This document shows, piece by piece, positions 36,758 to 47,181 of a DNA stretch of 64,000 nt. Source of the stretch: Microvirga splendida (GTDB taxonomy: Bacteria; Pseudomonadota; Alphaproteobacteria; Rhizobiales; Beijerinckiaceae). The DNA is taken from the NCBI RefSeq assembly GCF_016427565.1, contig NZ_JAELXT010000007.1:140297-204296 (forward strand), in the 5' to 3' direction. The stretch's first letter is position 1; every line of letters begins with the position of its first letter. The notes beneath the pieces are model-generated. The model ran no database searches and had not been told where the DNA came from. It saw only the letters and a program-made list of their open reading frames with translations. A program made the position numbers and the translations under genes.

Positions 36758-38040
36758 GCCTGCTGCACCGCAGCACTCGGGGAGAGGGTCTTCCCAGTTC
36801 CCGTGACAAGAGAAGGAGAGCGCCGGCACAGAAGAGCAACAATCGGCAGCGCCAGCGCCGTAAAGGCTGCGGCGGTTCCAAAGCAGGCGCCATAGCCAAA
36901 ATGCTGGGCGATCCACCCCGATCCCAAGCCGCCGATCATGCTGACGAGCGCATCCGTACATTGCAGGAGCGTAAAGTCGATACCTGCCTGGCGTGGGTCG
37001 GAGAGTTCCATGAACTTGGCGTAGAGCGCCACGAAGCCGAGCGCCATGATCCCCGATGAACTCGCCAGGGCCAGCGGAACCAGCAGCGAGGGCGCCGTGC
37101 CGCCGGTCCAGGCGGCCAAACCCAGCCCCGCCAATGCGGCGGTCTGTAGGACCAGGGCCAGGATCATGATCGGCCGGGAACCCCACGCCCGCACGCAGGC
37201 GCCTCCCAGGAGCGCACAAGCGAAGCCGACAATCACTCCCCCTGCCCCGTTGAGCATCCCAAGCGATGCCAGGTCGAGCCCCGCATCGACCAGGAAGGGA
37301 CCGAGCATGGCGAGGCCCCATTTCTGGGATGCGGCATAGAAGGCGGCAAGGACGAGACCTTTGCGCATCTCTGCACGCCCGAGGGCCTGCCGAATCGAAG
37401 GTCGGTGCAGGCGCACGGCGTTCGACTTCGATGCCGGCACGAGCAGGAATGGCACGCCGAGCAGGCAGAGGAGCAGCGCCATGGCGGTCGTCGCCCAGGT
37501 CCAGTCCACCTGAGCGACGAGCAGGAGGAACAATCCCGATCCGATCGCCGCACCCAGATAGGCGCCTCCAACCTGTGCGGCATTGCCCCACCCCTGGTGC
37601 TCCTGACGGAGGCTTTCGACGGCATGCCCGTCACAGGCGATGTCGACCGTGGCTGCCGCGAAGGCGATGACCATGAAGGCCGCCAGGATGGGCCAGAAAT
37701 CCGTCGGACCGACCCAACCGGCCAGGATCAGGCCAAAGGCGGAGATCAGGCCGCCGGTCACCACAATCGGCCGCGAACGGCTCGGGCCGGTTTGCGGCAG
37801 CCGGAACCGTTCAAGAGCCGGGGCCCAGAGAAATTTCAGAACCCAGGGCAGGACCGCTAGATAGGTCAGGCCGATGTAGTCGAGGGAGAGGCCGCGGTCA
37901 CGAAGAACGCTAGGGAGAGCGCTGAACGTGATTCCACTAATGACGCTCTGCCCTACATACAGGCCACCGATAGCCAGGATGAGTGCCGCGGGCGATCCGA
38001 GGCCCCATCCCGTTATCTCCCGAGATGTCACAGCGCTCAC
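36754..38040 (-). CDS. MFS siderophore importer, RhtX/FptX-like
   Basis: A 428-residue 12-span major facilitator. The N-terminus LAIGGLYVGQSVISGITFSALPSVLRDRGLSLDYIGLTYL resembles RhtX/FptX and AmpG-like permeases that carry siderophores or muropeptides across the inner membrane. The genetic context (TonB receptor upstream, FhuF downstream, all overlapping) favours siderophore import without an ABC transporter. I prefer the GTG at 38040, whose GTGA overlaps the receptor stop, over the GTG one codon upstream. Substrate is inferred from context. Confidence 0.85.
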   Translation of the reverse strand: MSAVTSREITGWGLGSPAALILAIGGLYVGQSVISGITFSALPSVLRDRGLSLDYIGLTYLAVLPWVLKFLWAPALERFRLPQTGPSRSRPIVVTGGLISAFGLILAGWVGPTDFWPILAAFMVIAFAAATVDIACDGHAVESLRQEHQGWGNAAQVGGAYLGAAIGSGLFLLLVAQVDWTWATTAMALLLCLLGVPFLLVPASKSNAVRLHRPSIRQALGRAEMRKGLVLAAFYAASQKWGLAMLGPFLVDAGLDLASLGMLNGAGGVIVGFACALLGGACVRAWGSRPIMILALVLQTAALAGLGLAAWTGGTAPSLLVPLALASSSGIMALGFVALYAKFMELSDPRQAGIDFTLLQCTDALVSMIGGLGSGWIAQHFGYGACFGTAAAFTALALPIVALLCRRSPSLVTGTGKTLSPSAAVQQA

Positions 38041-40136
38041 CACCGGTAACGCAGGCTTGCAAGGATCTTCCGGCCTTCATCGAAGTAGCAGTAGTTCGAT
38101 GTGCAGACCTGTCCGTCCTCATCGAGAAGGTTGGTGGCATTGACCTGGAAACGGAGGCCTTTGAGGCTCGGGTTGATGTTCTCCAGATCGTAGCGGATTG
38201 CCGCATCGAGATAGGCGCGGGGATCGTTCTCGATCACGGGGCGGTTGAGATTGTCGCCGAAGCTTGCACCGACATAACGGACGCCGCCGGCGACACCGAG
38301 GCCCCTCGCAGGTCCGGACTGGACCGTGTAGTCGAGCCAGAGCGAGGCCATGTGGTAAGGCACGCTCGTCAGCTGTTTGCCTTCCGTTTCAGGGGTCAGC
38401 TTCAGGATGCGCGCATCCGTATAGGAATACGAGGCTTGGACGCTCAGGCCTTCTGCAAGAGAGGCAACGCCTTCCAGTTCGAAGCCGCGCGAACGCAGAT
38501 CGAGCTGGACCTGCTGGTTGGTCGCATCGACGACCTGGTAGATCACCGCATTATCCTGGCGCAGATCGAAGACCGCAGCGCGAAGGGATGCGTTCATGCC
38601 TGGGATATCGTATTTCACGCCGGCTTCGATCTGCTCGCCCGATGTGGGCTCGGCAACGCCGCCGTTGAGAACGGTGCCGGGATTGGGCGTGAACGAGGTG
38701 CCATAGCTCACGTAGGGAGCAAGGCCGAAATCGGTCACGTAGCCAAGGGCTGCACGGCCGGTGAATTTCGTGTCGCTGCGGTCGAACGTGAAGCCGGCGG
38801 TGTCATACTCGCTCGTCAGCCAATCGTGGCGACCGCCGAGGGTCAGGCGCCAGTTCCGCCATTTGAGCTGATCCTGAAGGTAGATCCCTGTCAGGGTTTG
38901 AGTCTGCTCCTCCCGGTAGGAGAGAGCCGGATCCGTTCCGATCGGTATGGCGGCATCGAAGCCCTGCTTCGAGACATAGTTCAGGCGGCTGATGTCCAGG
39001 CCGGTCAGGATCGTGTGCCCGACCTCCCCTGTGGAGAGACGGCTTTCGAGATGGGTGTCGCTCGCAATTCCCCAGTTGTTCTCGCGGGTCAGGCCCGAGC
39101 CCGCATAGACGTATTCCTGGTTGGTGCCGAGCGCAGAAAACCGGGTGCGCTGGCGCAGGGTGAACATGTCGTTGAAGCGGTGCTCGAACTCATAGCCGAT
39201 CCGCCCCTGCTGCTGCCTGTAGTCGTTATAGCGCGGGTCGCCGGCATAAACTCTGGTCGCCCCGATGGAGAGACTGGTGGGATTGCCGGCCGCATCCGTC
39301 GCATAGTTGTTGATGTAGGCTGCCGTTCCGCCCGTGGTCGAGTCCATGTACTCGCCGAGGATGGTCAGGGTCGTCGCGTCCGTCGGCCTCCAGGTAAAGG
39401 CCGGAGCGATGAAAATGCGGTCATCGGGAACAGCGTCGATGTCAGTTCCTGCCTGCCGAACGAGGCCGGTCAGCCGGTATAGAAGGGTATTGTCGGGAGT
39501 GACCGGGCCGGAAAAATCGAAGTTTCCCTGCAGGCGTCCATAGGATCCGGTCTGAACCTCGACTTCCCGGAACGGCAGGAAGGTCGGTCGCTTCGAGATC
39601 AGATCGACAAAACCGCCCGTGCTGCTCGCTCCATAGATCGAAGCGGCGGGACCTCTCAGAATCGAGATCCCTTCCAGGCCGTAGGGCTCGAGGCGGAACA
39701 GGCCGTTGGGGCTGTTGACCTGCCGCAGGCCATCGCGAAACACGCCCGTATAGGTGACATCGATTCCGCGGATGGAGAAAGCATCGTAGCGCGGATCGAA
39801 GCCGTAACCGCCGACGCGAGCCCCTGGCGTGTAGGATACGGCATCCAGCAGCGCCTGCGGCTTCCGATCCTCGATCTGCTGCCGGGTGACGGTCGAGATG
39901 GATTGGGGGGTCTCCAGAAGGGCGGTATCGGTTTTCGTCGCGCTGCGGGATGAAGTGGCGACGTAGCCGCTGGCCGTAATGGGGCCACTCTGCCCTTCCC
40001 GCGTTGCGTCGACCGTGACCTCATCGAGTTGGACGACACCCTGCTCCCTGACCTGGGCGAAGGTTTTTCCGGGAATGAAAGCAAGAGCAGTCGATGCAAG
40101 GAGCACAAAGGGGAACTTCACAGCGGAGACCTTCAT
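38037..40136 (-). CDS. TonB-dependent siderophore receptor
   Basis: A 699-residue outer-membrane receptor. A signal peptide (VKFPFVLLASTALAFIPGKTFAQ, cut near TFA) is followed by a TonB-box-like region (LDEVTVDAT), a plug domain (TPQSISTVTRQQIEDRKPQALLD, ISILRGPAASIYGASSTGGF) and a 22-strand barrel ending in the aromatic LRYRW. Ferric-hydroxamate or ferric-citrate type siderophore receptors (FhuA/FpvA/FoxA-like) look this way. The ligand cannot be assigned. It heads a three-gene overlapping operon with an MFS importer and FhuF. Confidence 0.93.
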   Translation of the reverse strand: MKVSAVKFPFVLLASTALAFIPGKTFAQVREQGVVQLDEVTVDATREGQSGPITASGYVATSSRSATKTDTALLETPQSISTVTRQQIEDRKPQALLDAVSYTPGARVGGYGFDPRYDAFSIRGIDVTYTGVFRDGLRQVNSPNGLFRLEPYGLEGISILRGPAASIYGASSTGGFVDLISKRPTFLPFREVEVQTGSYGRLQGNFDFSGPVTPDNTLLYRLTGLVRQAGTDIDAVPDDRIFIAPAFTWRPTDATTLTILGEYMDSTTGGTAAYINNYATDAAGNPTSLSIGATRVYAGDPRYNDYRQQQGRIGYEFEHRFNDMFTLRQRTRFSALGTNQEYVYAGSGLTRENNWGIASDTHLESRLSTGEVGHTILTGLDISRLNYVSKQGFDAAIPIGTDPALSYREEQTQTLTGIYLQDQLKWRNWRLTLGGRHDWLTSEYDTAGFTFDRSDTKFTGRAALGYVTDFGLAPYVSYGTSFTPNPGTVLNGGVAEPTSGEQIEAGVKYDIPGMNASLRAAVFDLRQDNAVIYQVVDATNQQVQLDLRSRGFELEGVASLAEGLSVQASYSYTDARILKLTPETEGKQLTSVPYHMASLWLDYTVQSGPARGLGVAGGVRYVGASFGDNLNRPVIENDPRAYLDAAIRYDLENINPSLKGLRFQVNATNLLDEDGQVCTSNYCYFDEGRKILASLRYRW

Positions 40137-40309
40137 TAAACAACGATGGTTTTCCGCCTATCAGAGGCCTCGCTAACGAGTCAAATACTATAGTTTTTAA
40201 TTATTTTAACTTAAAATCTCAATGGGTGTCTTCTAAACATTTTAATTAGAACAATTCTATATTTTATGAATTCTAATTACGCTCTCAAATGGTGGGATGC
40301 CAAAGGCAT
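40137..40309 (-). promoter_or_regulatory. AT-rich promoter region of the siderophore operon
   Basis: A markedly AT-rich 170-base gap in an otherwise GC-rich window, lying upstream of the TonB receptor and downstream of pobA. It contains an 8-bp inverted repeat AATTAGAA (40245-40252) and TTCTAATT (40272-40279) and runs such as TAATTATTTTAACTTAAAA. An iron-responsive operator (Fur, Irr or RirA) is expected here, but I cannot match one of those consensus sites with confidence. The repeat may instead end the pobA transcript. Confidence 0.5.
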
Positions 40310-41635
<1,326 letters not shown>

Positions 41636-41657
41636 TTACACTCCTGAGGAGGCGCCT

Positions 41658-41825
41658 ATGTCGGACACAGATCGAAAGAACCCAGGTGATGAAGATGCGC
41701 CGGGCACGAAGCAGACCGGCGAGAACACCTGCCCGACCTGCAGCGGATCCGGACGCCTCGGCGAGAAGCCCTGCCCGGATTGCGGCGGCACGGGCCTGAT
41801 CACGGCCATTGTGGGAGATGCATGA
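41658..41825 (+). CDS. Small protein with two DnaJ-type zinc-finger motifs
   Basis: A 55-residue reading frame. It has two CxxCxGxG motifs, CPTCSGSG and CPDCGGTG, 10 residues apart, which is the repeat unit of the DnaJ central zinc finger and could bind one zinc ion through four cysteines. The first 25 residues are polar (MSDTDRKNPGDEDAPGTKQT). A strong ribosome binding site (GAGGAGG, 8 bases upstream) supports translation. It runs divergently from pobA and converges on pcaB, ending 11 bases from the pcaB stop. No J domain. Function unknown; chaperone-like or RNA-binding roles are only guesses. Confidence 0.78.
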   Translation: MSDTDRKNPGDEDAPGTKQTGENTCPTCSGSGRLGEKPCPDCGGTGLITAIVGDA

Positions 41826-41836
41826 AGGGGAGTATC

Positions 41837-42898
41837 TTACGTTCTCAAGGGCGAGAAGGTCATGCTGCCGATCAGCGCCTGAGCGCTTCTCAGGCCTGCC
41901 GCTGTCGCGACAACCATCTGCGGCAGTACCATCCACTCGAGGGTCCAAGCCGCGCCGGATCGCTCATTCTCATGCACCAGGGCATGATGGAGGGTGCCGA
42001 GAAGGCCGGCGTTGAACCGGGCCAGGGTCACCAGGATCTCGGCAGGCACGGGGTTCGACTTGTGCGGCATGGCCGAGGAGCCGCCGCCCTTCGCGAGCTT
42101 TACCTCGCCCACTTCGTTCTGCGCCATCAGGGCGATATCCTGGCCCATCTTCCCCAAGGTTCCGGAAAGAAGCGAGAGAAAGGCGGCGAACTCACCGATC
42201 CGGTCCCGTTGAGAGTGCCAGGACGGCGCATAACCAAGGCCCAGGATCTCTGCCATGGCGCCGGCAACGGCATCGCCCTGTCCCTTCAGCTCTCCCCGCG
42301 TTCCAATGGGGCCGCCGAGTTGCACCACGAGCAGGCGCGCGGCGAGTGCCGCTAGGGCCTCCCTATGCCGCTCCAGCGGCTGAATCCAGGTGTCGATCTT
42401 GTCGGCGGCCGTGAAGGGGAGCGCCTGCTGCATCCGGGTATGCGCCATCAGGGGCGTCGATCCCTCGCGCTCCCTCATAAGACGGAGGGCGTGGGTCAGT
42501 GCATCGAGCCGCCGCCCATAGATCCCGACCACGTCCTTCAACCGCAACACGAGAGCCGTGTCGGTGATGTCCTGGCTCGTAGCTCCCAAATGCACGGACT
42601 TGCCGTGAGCTTCGCCGACGGCAGCACGCAACTGCTTCACGAGTTCAGGGACGATCACGCCGTCCTGGGCAAGCCCTGAGGCCAGCCTGCCCCAATCGGC
42701 CTGGAACGAGGCGCAGGCCTCGCCGATCCGGGTCGCCGCCTCGTCGCCGATCAACCCGACCCGAGCCTCGGCCTGAGCCAGGGCGGACTCGATGCGCAGC
42801 AGGGCCGACAGCTCGGCCTCGTTGGAAAAGAACGCCCCCACCTCCTCGTCGCCGACGAGGGCCTGCAGCAGGGGATTTGGGGGCGTCTGGGTCATCAT
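41837..42898 (-). CDS. pcaB: 3-carboxy-cis,cis-muconate cycloisomerase
   Basis: Converts 3-carboxymuconate to 4-carboxymuconolactone in the protocatechuate branch. The 353-residue protein belongs to the fumarase/argininosuccinase superfamily: signature GGGSSAMPHKSNP and the upstream regions HLGATSQDITDTALVLRL and THMQ-like HTRMQQALPFT. It is shorter than Pseudomonas PcaB (about 450), lacking part of the C-terminal domain, as in other rhizobial PcaB proteins. Tandem ATGs at 42898 and 42895; I use the first. Last gene of pcaDCHGIJFB, 11 bases after pcaF. Confidence 0.92.
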   Translation of the reverse strand: MMTQTPPNPLLQALVGDEEVGAFFSNEAELSALLRIESALAQAEARVGLIGDEAATRIGEACASFQADWGRLASGLAQDGVIVPELVKQLRAAVGEAHGKSVHLGATSQDITDTALVLRLKDVVGIYGRRLDALTHALRLMREREGSTPLMAHTRMQQALPFTAADKIDTWIQPLERHREALAALAARLLVVQLGGPIGTRGELKGQGDAVAGAMAEILGLGYAPSWHSQRDRIGEFAAFLSLLSGTLGKMGQDIALMAQNEVGEVKLAKGGGSSAMPHKSNPVPAEILVTLARFNAGLLGTLHHALVHENERSGAAWTLEWMVLPQMVVATAAGLRSAQALIGSMTFSPLRT

Positions 42899-42909
42899 GC
42901 CTAAGCAGC

Positions 42910-44118
42910 TTAGACAGCCTCGAGGGCGATGGAAATGCCCTGCCCCACGCCGACGCACATGGTCGCCAGGGCACGATTCCCACCCGTGAGCTTCAGCTGC
43001 AGAGCGGCGGTGCCGGTGATGCGGGCGCCGGACATGCCGAGCGGGTGTCCGAGGGCAATGGCGCCGCCGTTCGGGTTCACGTGCTCGGCATCCTCCGGGA
43101 TTCCGAGTTCGCGCAGAACGGCGATGCCCTGGCTTGCAAAGGCCTCGTTCAGTTCAATCACGTCGAAATCCGCTGGCTTGAGGCCGAGGCGGGCACAGAG
43201 CTTCTTCGTGGACGGCGCCGGGCCGATGCCCATGATCCGCGGCGGCACGCCGGCCGTCGCCCCGCCGACAACACGGGCAATCGGCTCGAGGCCATATTTC
43301 CTGACCGCGTCCTCGGAGGCGATGATCAGGGCAGCCGAGCCGTCATTGACGCCGGAGGCGTTGCCGGCCGTCACCGTACCCCCTTCCTTTCGGAACGGCG
43401 TGGGGAGCTTCGCCAACTGCTCCAGGGTAGTGTCGCCGCGGGGGTGCTCGTCCTTGTCGACCACGACCGGGTCGCCCTTGCGCTTCGGGATCGTGACCGC
43501 CACGATCTCCTGTGCCAGGCGCCCATTGGCCTGAGCGGCGGCGGCCTTCTTCTGCGAGCGCAGGGCGAAGGCATCCTGATCCTCACGGGAGACGCCGAAA
43601 TCGGCTGCCACGTTCTCGCCGGTCTCGGGCATGGAATCGATGCCGTACTGGCTCTTCATCAGCGGGTTGACGAAGCGCCAGCCGATGGTGGTGTCGAAGA
43701 TCTCGGCATTGCGGGAAAAGGCCGTATCCGCCTTGGGCATGACGAACGGCGCCCGCGACATGGACTCGACGCCGCCGGCAATCATGATCTCCGCCTCTCC
43801 CGCCTTGATGGCGCGGGCCGCGGCAATGACGGCATCCATGCCGGAGCCGCACAGGCGGTTCATGGTCGTTCCGCCGATGGAGCCGGGCAGGCCTGCCAGC
43901 AGCACCGCCATGCGGGCGACGTTGCGGTTGTCCTCACCGGCCTGGTTGGCGCAGCCGTAGATCACATCATCGACAGCCTCGAAGTCGATGTTCGGATGAC
44001 GCTCCAGGAGAGCCTTCAGCGGCACCGCGGCGAGATCGTCGGTGCGTACGCCCGACAGGGAGCCGCCGTAGCGGCCGATGGGAGTCCGCACATAGGAGCA
44101 GATATAAGCTTCACGCAT
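42910..44118 (-). CDS. pcaF: 3-oxoadipyl-CoA thiolase
   Basis: Cleaves 3-oxoadipyl-CoA to succinyl-CoA and acetyl-CoA, the last step of the beta-ketoadipate pathway. The 402-residue thiolase has the acylated cysteine in NRLCGSGMDAV, the ELNEAFASQ motif, the histidine in GGAIALGHPLGMSGAR and the second cysteine in ATMCVGVGQG. ATG at 44118 (MREAYICSYVRTPIGRYGG) is the standard thiolase start. It follows pcaJ by one base. Confidence 0.94.
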   Translation of the reverse strand: MREAYICSYVRTPIGRYGGSLSGVRTDDLAAVPLKALLERHPNIDFEAVDDVIYGCANQAGEDNRNVARMAVLLAGLPGSIGGTTMNRLCGSGMDAVIAAARAIKAGEAEIMIAGGVESMSRAPFVMPKADTAFSRNAEIFDTTIGWRFVNPLMKSQYGIDSMPETGENVAADFGVSREDQDAFALRSQKKAAAAQANGRLAQEIVAVTIPKRKGDPVVVDKDEHPRGDTTLEQLAKLPTPFRKEGGTVTAGNASGVNDGSAALIIASEDAVRKYGLEPIARVVGGATAGVPPRIMGIGPAPSTKKLCARLGLKPADFDVIELNEAFASQGIAVLRELGIPEDAEHVNPNGGAIALGHPLGMSGARITGTAALQLKLTGGNRALATMCVGVGQGISIALEAV

Positions 44119-44119
44119 C

Positions 44120-44908
44120 TTAAGTTCCCTTCTTGCCGCCATGCGCCCGCTCGGTTCTGGCCTGGAGCTCGCGCAGGGTGGTGAGTTCGAGTTCGGACGG
44201 CGGAGGCGTTTCCTCCAGCCGGTCGGAGAAGCGCACCTTCCAGCCGCAGGTGTCCTGGATCCTGTCTCTTGTCACGCCGCAGTGCATGGAGACAACCGTG
44301 AACTCCTTCGTCTCCGGGTCCGGCTTCCAGATGGCAAGATCGGTGATCAGGAGCGTCGGTCCCTTGGTGGTGATGCCGAGGCGCTCGCGGTGATTGCCGC
44401 CCTCGCCGTGACCGAAGGAGGTGTAGAAGTCGATCTTGTCGACCATGCCGCGGGTCGTCTGCTTCATGGTGATGAACACTTGCCTGCAGGAGGTGGCGAT
44501 CTCCGGCGCGCCGCCGCCGCCTGGCAGGCGCACCTTCGGCTTGTGGTAGTCGCCAATCACCGTGGTGTTGATGTTGCCGAAGCGGTCGAGCTGGGCGGCC
44601 CCCAGGAAGCCGATGGAAATCCGCCCGCCCTGGAGCCAGTACCGGAACATCTCGGGCACCGACACGGTGGTGACCGCCGTCTCGCACAGTTCGCCGTCGC
44701 CGATGGAGAGCGGCAGCACGCTCGGGGCTGTGCCGATGGTGCCGCTTTCATAGATCAGCGTGATGTCAGGAGCGTGGGTCAGGCGGGCCACATTGCAGGC
44801 GGCCGAGGGAGCCCCGATGCCGACGAAGCAGACATCGTCGTTGGACAGGGCGCGCGCCGCCGCGATCGTCATCATGTCGCTCGGAGTGAAGTCGGAGAGG
44901 TCCGTCAT
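44120..44908 (-). CDS. pcaJ: 3-oxoadipate CoA-transferase subunit B
   Basis: Beta subunit of the succinyl-CoA:3-oxoadipate CoA-transferase. The 262-residue protein carries the catalytic glutamate in LIYESGTIG and the glycine-rich LPGGGGAPEIATSC segment. Members of the 260-residue class (PcaJ/CatJ type, as in Pseudomonas and Rhodococcus) look like this. It pairs with pcaI 2 bases upstream. Confidence 0.92.
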   Translation of the reverse strand: MTDLSDFTPSDMMTIAAARALSNDDVCFVGIGAPSAACNVARLTHAPDITLIYESGTIGTAPSVLPLSIGDGELCETAVTTVSVPEMFRYWLQGGRISIGFLGAAQLDRFGNINTTVIGDYHKPKVRLPGGGGAPEIATSCRQVFITMKQTTRGMVDKIDFYTSFGHGEGGNHRERLGITTKGPTLLITDLAIWKPDPETKEFTVVSMHCGVTRDRIQDTCGWKVRFSDRLEETPPPSELELTTLRELQARTERAHGGKKGT

Positions 44909-44910
44909 TC

Positions 44911-45756
44911 TTACAATCCCTTCACCCGGCCGGCGAAGGCCTCGGGCCCTGCCTCCAGCACGTTCTCCCTCATCCAGGCCGTGAAGAGGTCACGGTCGGC
45001 GGAGATCTTGTCCCATTCGAGATAGGCCGCGTTGTCGCGGTCGTAATAGCCGTGCGTGTAGGACGGGTGAGCCCCGCCCGGAACATGGGCGATGGACGTG
45101 ACGGTCCAGTGCGGCAGCACGCAGAGGTTCGGGTGGAGGTCGTCGAAATCCTCGACGATCTCCTCGACCGTGACCACCGAGCGTTTGGAGGCGAGCACGG
45201 CCTCCTTCTGCACGCCGATGATGCCCTCGACCAGCACGTCGCCGCGCCGGTTGGCCTTCTGGGCGTGGATGACGGCGACGTCCGGGCGATGGGCGGGCAC
45301 CGCCGCGAGTTCCTCGCCTGTGAACGGGCAGGTGATGGTCTTTATCGACGGGTTGACCTCCTTCAGGCCCGCACCGCGATAGCCGCGGAAGATGGCGCAA
45401 GGCAATCCAGCCGCGCCAGCCTCATAGGCGTTGGCCATAGCGGCGTGGCTGTGTTCCTCGGTTTCGATGGCGCGGGGCCAGTCGTTCTCGATGGCATCGC
45501 GCATGCGGCGCAGGAGGCCGACGCCCGGATTGCCCGCATAGGAGAAGATCACCTTCTTCACCAGACCCATGCCGATCAGCTGGTCATAGATGATGTCAGG
45601 GGTCATGCGGATCAGGGTGAGATCCTTGATCCCTTGGCGGATCACCTCATGGGCGGCCGCATGGGGGATGAGATGGGTGAAACCTTCGAACGCGACGGTG
45701 TCGCCGTCGCGCAGGTTGTCTGCAACAGCCTCCTTGAGGCTCTGGAACTTGGCCAT
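44911..45756 (-). CDS. pcaI: 3-oxoadipate CoA-transferase subunit A
   Basis: Alpha subunit of the 3-oxoadipate CoA-transferase, activating beta-ketoadipate with succinyl-CoA. The 281-residue protein has the GDTVAFEGFTHLIPHAAAHEV N-terminus, the CoA-binding FSYAGNPGVG region and CPFTGEELAAVPA. Length and order with pcaJ match the CatI/PcaI class. It lies 21 bases after pcaG. Confidence 0.92.
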   Translation of the reverse strand: MAKFQSLKEAVADNLRDGDTVAFEGFTHLIPHAAAHEVIRQGIKDLTLIRMTPDIIYDQLIGMGLVKKVIFSYAGNPGVGLLRRMRDAIENDWPRAIETEEHSHAAMANAYEAGAAGLPCAIFRGYRGAGLKEVNPSIKTITCPFTGEELAAVPAHRPDVAVIHAQKANRRGDVLVEGIIGVQKEAVLASKRSVVTVEEIVEDFDDLHPNLCVLPHWTVTSIAHVPGGAHPSYTHGYYDRDNAAYLEWDKISADRDLFTAWMRENVLEAGPEAFAGRVKGL

Positions 45757-45777
45757 GATGCGCTTTCAGGTCGATGA

Positions 45778-46404
45778 TCAGATATCGAAGAACACGGTTT
45801 CCTTCTCACCCTGGATATGGATGTCGAAGGTGTAGGTCGGCAGCCCGTTCTCCTCAGCCCTGGTGGCGATCAGGGTCGGAACCCGCGCCTTGTGGGCGAT
45901 CCGGGCGAGAACCGGGCACTCGGCGTTGGCTGCCTCCTCGTCGCTGAAGTACAGGCGGGTGTGCAGGCCGGTATTGATGCCGCGGGCCACGATCCAGACC
46001 GTGATGTGCGGCGCCATCAGGCGGCCGTCCTTGTAGGGCACGCGGCCGGGCTTGATGGTCTCGAACCGATACTCTCCGGTCGTGCCATCGGCGGGCTGGC
46101 GCCCCCAGCCGACGAAGTTCGGATCGGCCTTGCCGCGCTTCTCCTGCGGGCTGTTGTAGAGCCCCTCGGCGTCCGCCTGCCAGATCTCGAGCAGGGCATC
46201 CTTCAGCGGATCGCCCGCGCCGTCGAAGACGCGGCCCTTGATGACGATGCGCTCGCCCTTGGTCTCGGGGCCGACCAGGACAAGCCCGAGATCCTCTTTC
46301 CAGACGCCGGTGATCTCGACCCAGTTCGGGTTCGTGCCGATATGGACATAGGGACCCGCCGTCTGGGACGGGGATTCCTTCAGGAACGGCAGCTTCTGGA
46401 CCAT
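45778..46404 (-). CDS. pcaG: Protocatechuate 3,4-dioxygenase alpha subunit
   Basis: Non-catalytic alpha chain of protocatechuate 3,4-dioxygenase, forming the active site together with PcaH. The 208-residue protein has the intradiol-dioxygenase fold: SQTAGPYVHIG, GRVFDGAGDPLKDALLEIWQADAEGLY, GRQPADGTTGEYRFETIKPG and APHITVWIVARG. It lacks the full set of iron ligands, as expected. ATG at 46404 overlaps the pcaH stop (ATGA); the TTG one codon earlier is less likely. Confidence 0.95.
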   Translation of the reverse strand: MVQKLPFLKESPSQTAGPYVHIGTNPNWVEITGVWKEDLGLVLVGPETKGERIVIKGRVFDGAGDPLKDALLEIWQADAEGLYNSPQEKRGKADPNFVGWGRQPADGTTGEYRFETIKPGRVPYKDGRLMAPHITVWIVARGINTGLHTRLYFSDEEAANAECPVLARIAHKARVPTLIATRAEENGLPTYTFDIHIQGEKETVFFDI

Positions 46405-47129
46405 CAATTCCCCTCCATGCGGTTCTCGAACATGGTCGAGCGGCGGCCGCGCAGCACGATGTCGAACTTGTAGGCGAGCGCATCCATCGGCAGGGTGTTC
46501 TGCCGGTCGAGGGCGGCGACAAGCTGCTCGATGGCAGACTTGTCGGGAATCGTCGCCACGATGGGATCCTGCCAGATCATCGGATCGCCCTCGAAATACA
46601 TCTGCGTGATCAGCCGCTGCGCGAAGGCATGGCCGAACACCGAGAAGTGGATATGGGCGGGACGCCAGTCGTTGACGCCGTTCGGCCAGGGGTATGCGCC
46701 GGGCTTGATGGTCCGGAACCAGTAGCGCCCTTCCTCGTCGGTGATCGCGCGTCCGCAGCCGCCGAAGTTCGGGTCGATGGCCGCGAGATAGGTTTCCTTC
46801 TTGTGGCGGTAGCGCCCGCCCGCATTAGCCTGCCAGAACTCCAGGAGAGCGCCGGGCACGGGTCTGGCGTTCTCGTCGAGGACGCGACCGTAGACGACGA
46901 TCCTCTGGCCGATGGGGTCGCCGGTCTTGGCGAAGTTGCGGAGCAGGTCGTTGTCGAGCGGCCCGAGCTTGTCATGGCCGAAGACCGGGCCGGTCAGTTC
47001 CGAGATCGTGTTCTCCAGGGACAGGAGCGGCTGCTGCGGGGAACGCAGGACCGAGGTCTTATAGGAGGGCGTGAAGGCCGGCGGGTGCCAGCTCCGATCC
47101 CGCTGATAGAATGATCCCTGATCCGACAT
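46404..47129 (-). CDS. pcaH: Protocatechuate 3,4-dioxygenase beta subunit
   Basis: Catalytic beta chain, opening protocatechuate between the hydroxyls to 3-carboxymuconate with a non-heme Fe(III). The 241-residue protein has the iron ligands Y107 (GGRYRHK), Y146 (GAYPW), H159 and H161 (WRPAHIHFS), each one residue off the Pseudomonas numbering. It lies 52 bases upstream in position from the pcaC end and overlaps pcaG. Expression follows pcaC in the operon. Confidence 0.96.
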   Translation of the reverse strand: MSDQGSFYQRDRSWHPPAFTPSYKTSVLRSPQQPLLSLENTISELTGPVFGHDKLGPLDNDLLRNFAKTGDPIGQRIVVYGRVLDENARPVPGALLEFWQANAGGRYRHKKETYLAAIDPNFGGCGRAITDEEGRYWFRTIKPGAYPWPNGVNDWRPAHIHFSVFGHAFAQRLITQMYFEGDPMIWQDPIVATIPDKSAIEQLVAALDRQNTLPMDALAYKFDIVLRGRRSTMFENRMEGN

Positions 47130-47181
47130 CTTGTCTCTCCCTGGCAGCCCCTGTCAGGAGCTGCGCCAGCAATCCACCCTG

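Noticed and set aside
36758..37591. Upstream extension of the fhuF frame into the MFS gene
   Set aside because: Within this stretch the MFS frame encodes obvious membrane helices; the true fhuF start is the ATG overlapping the MFS stop.
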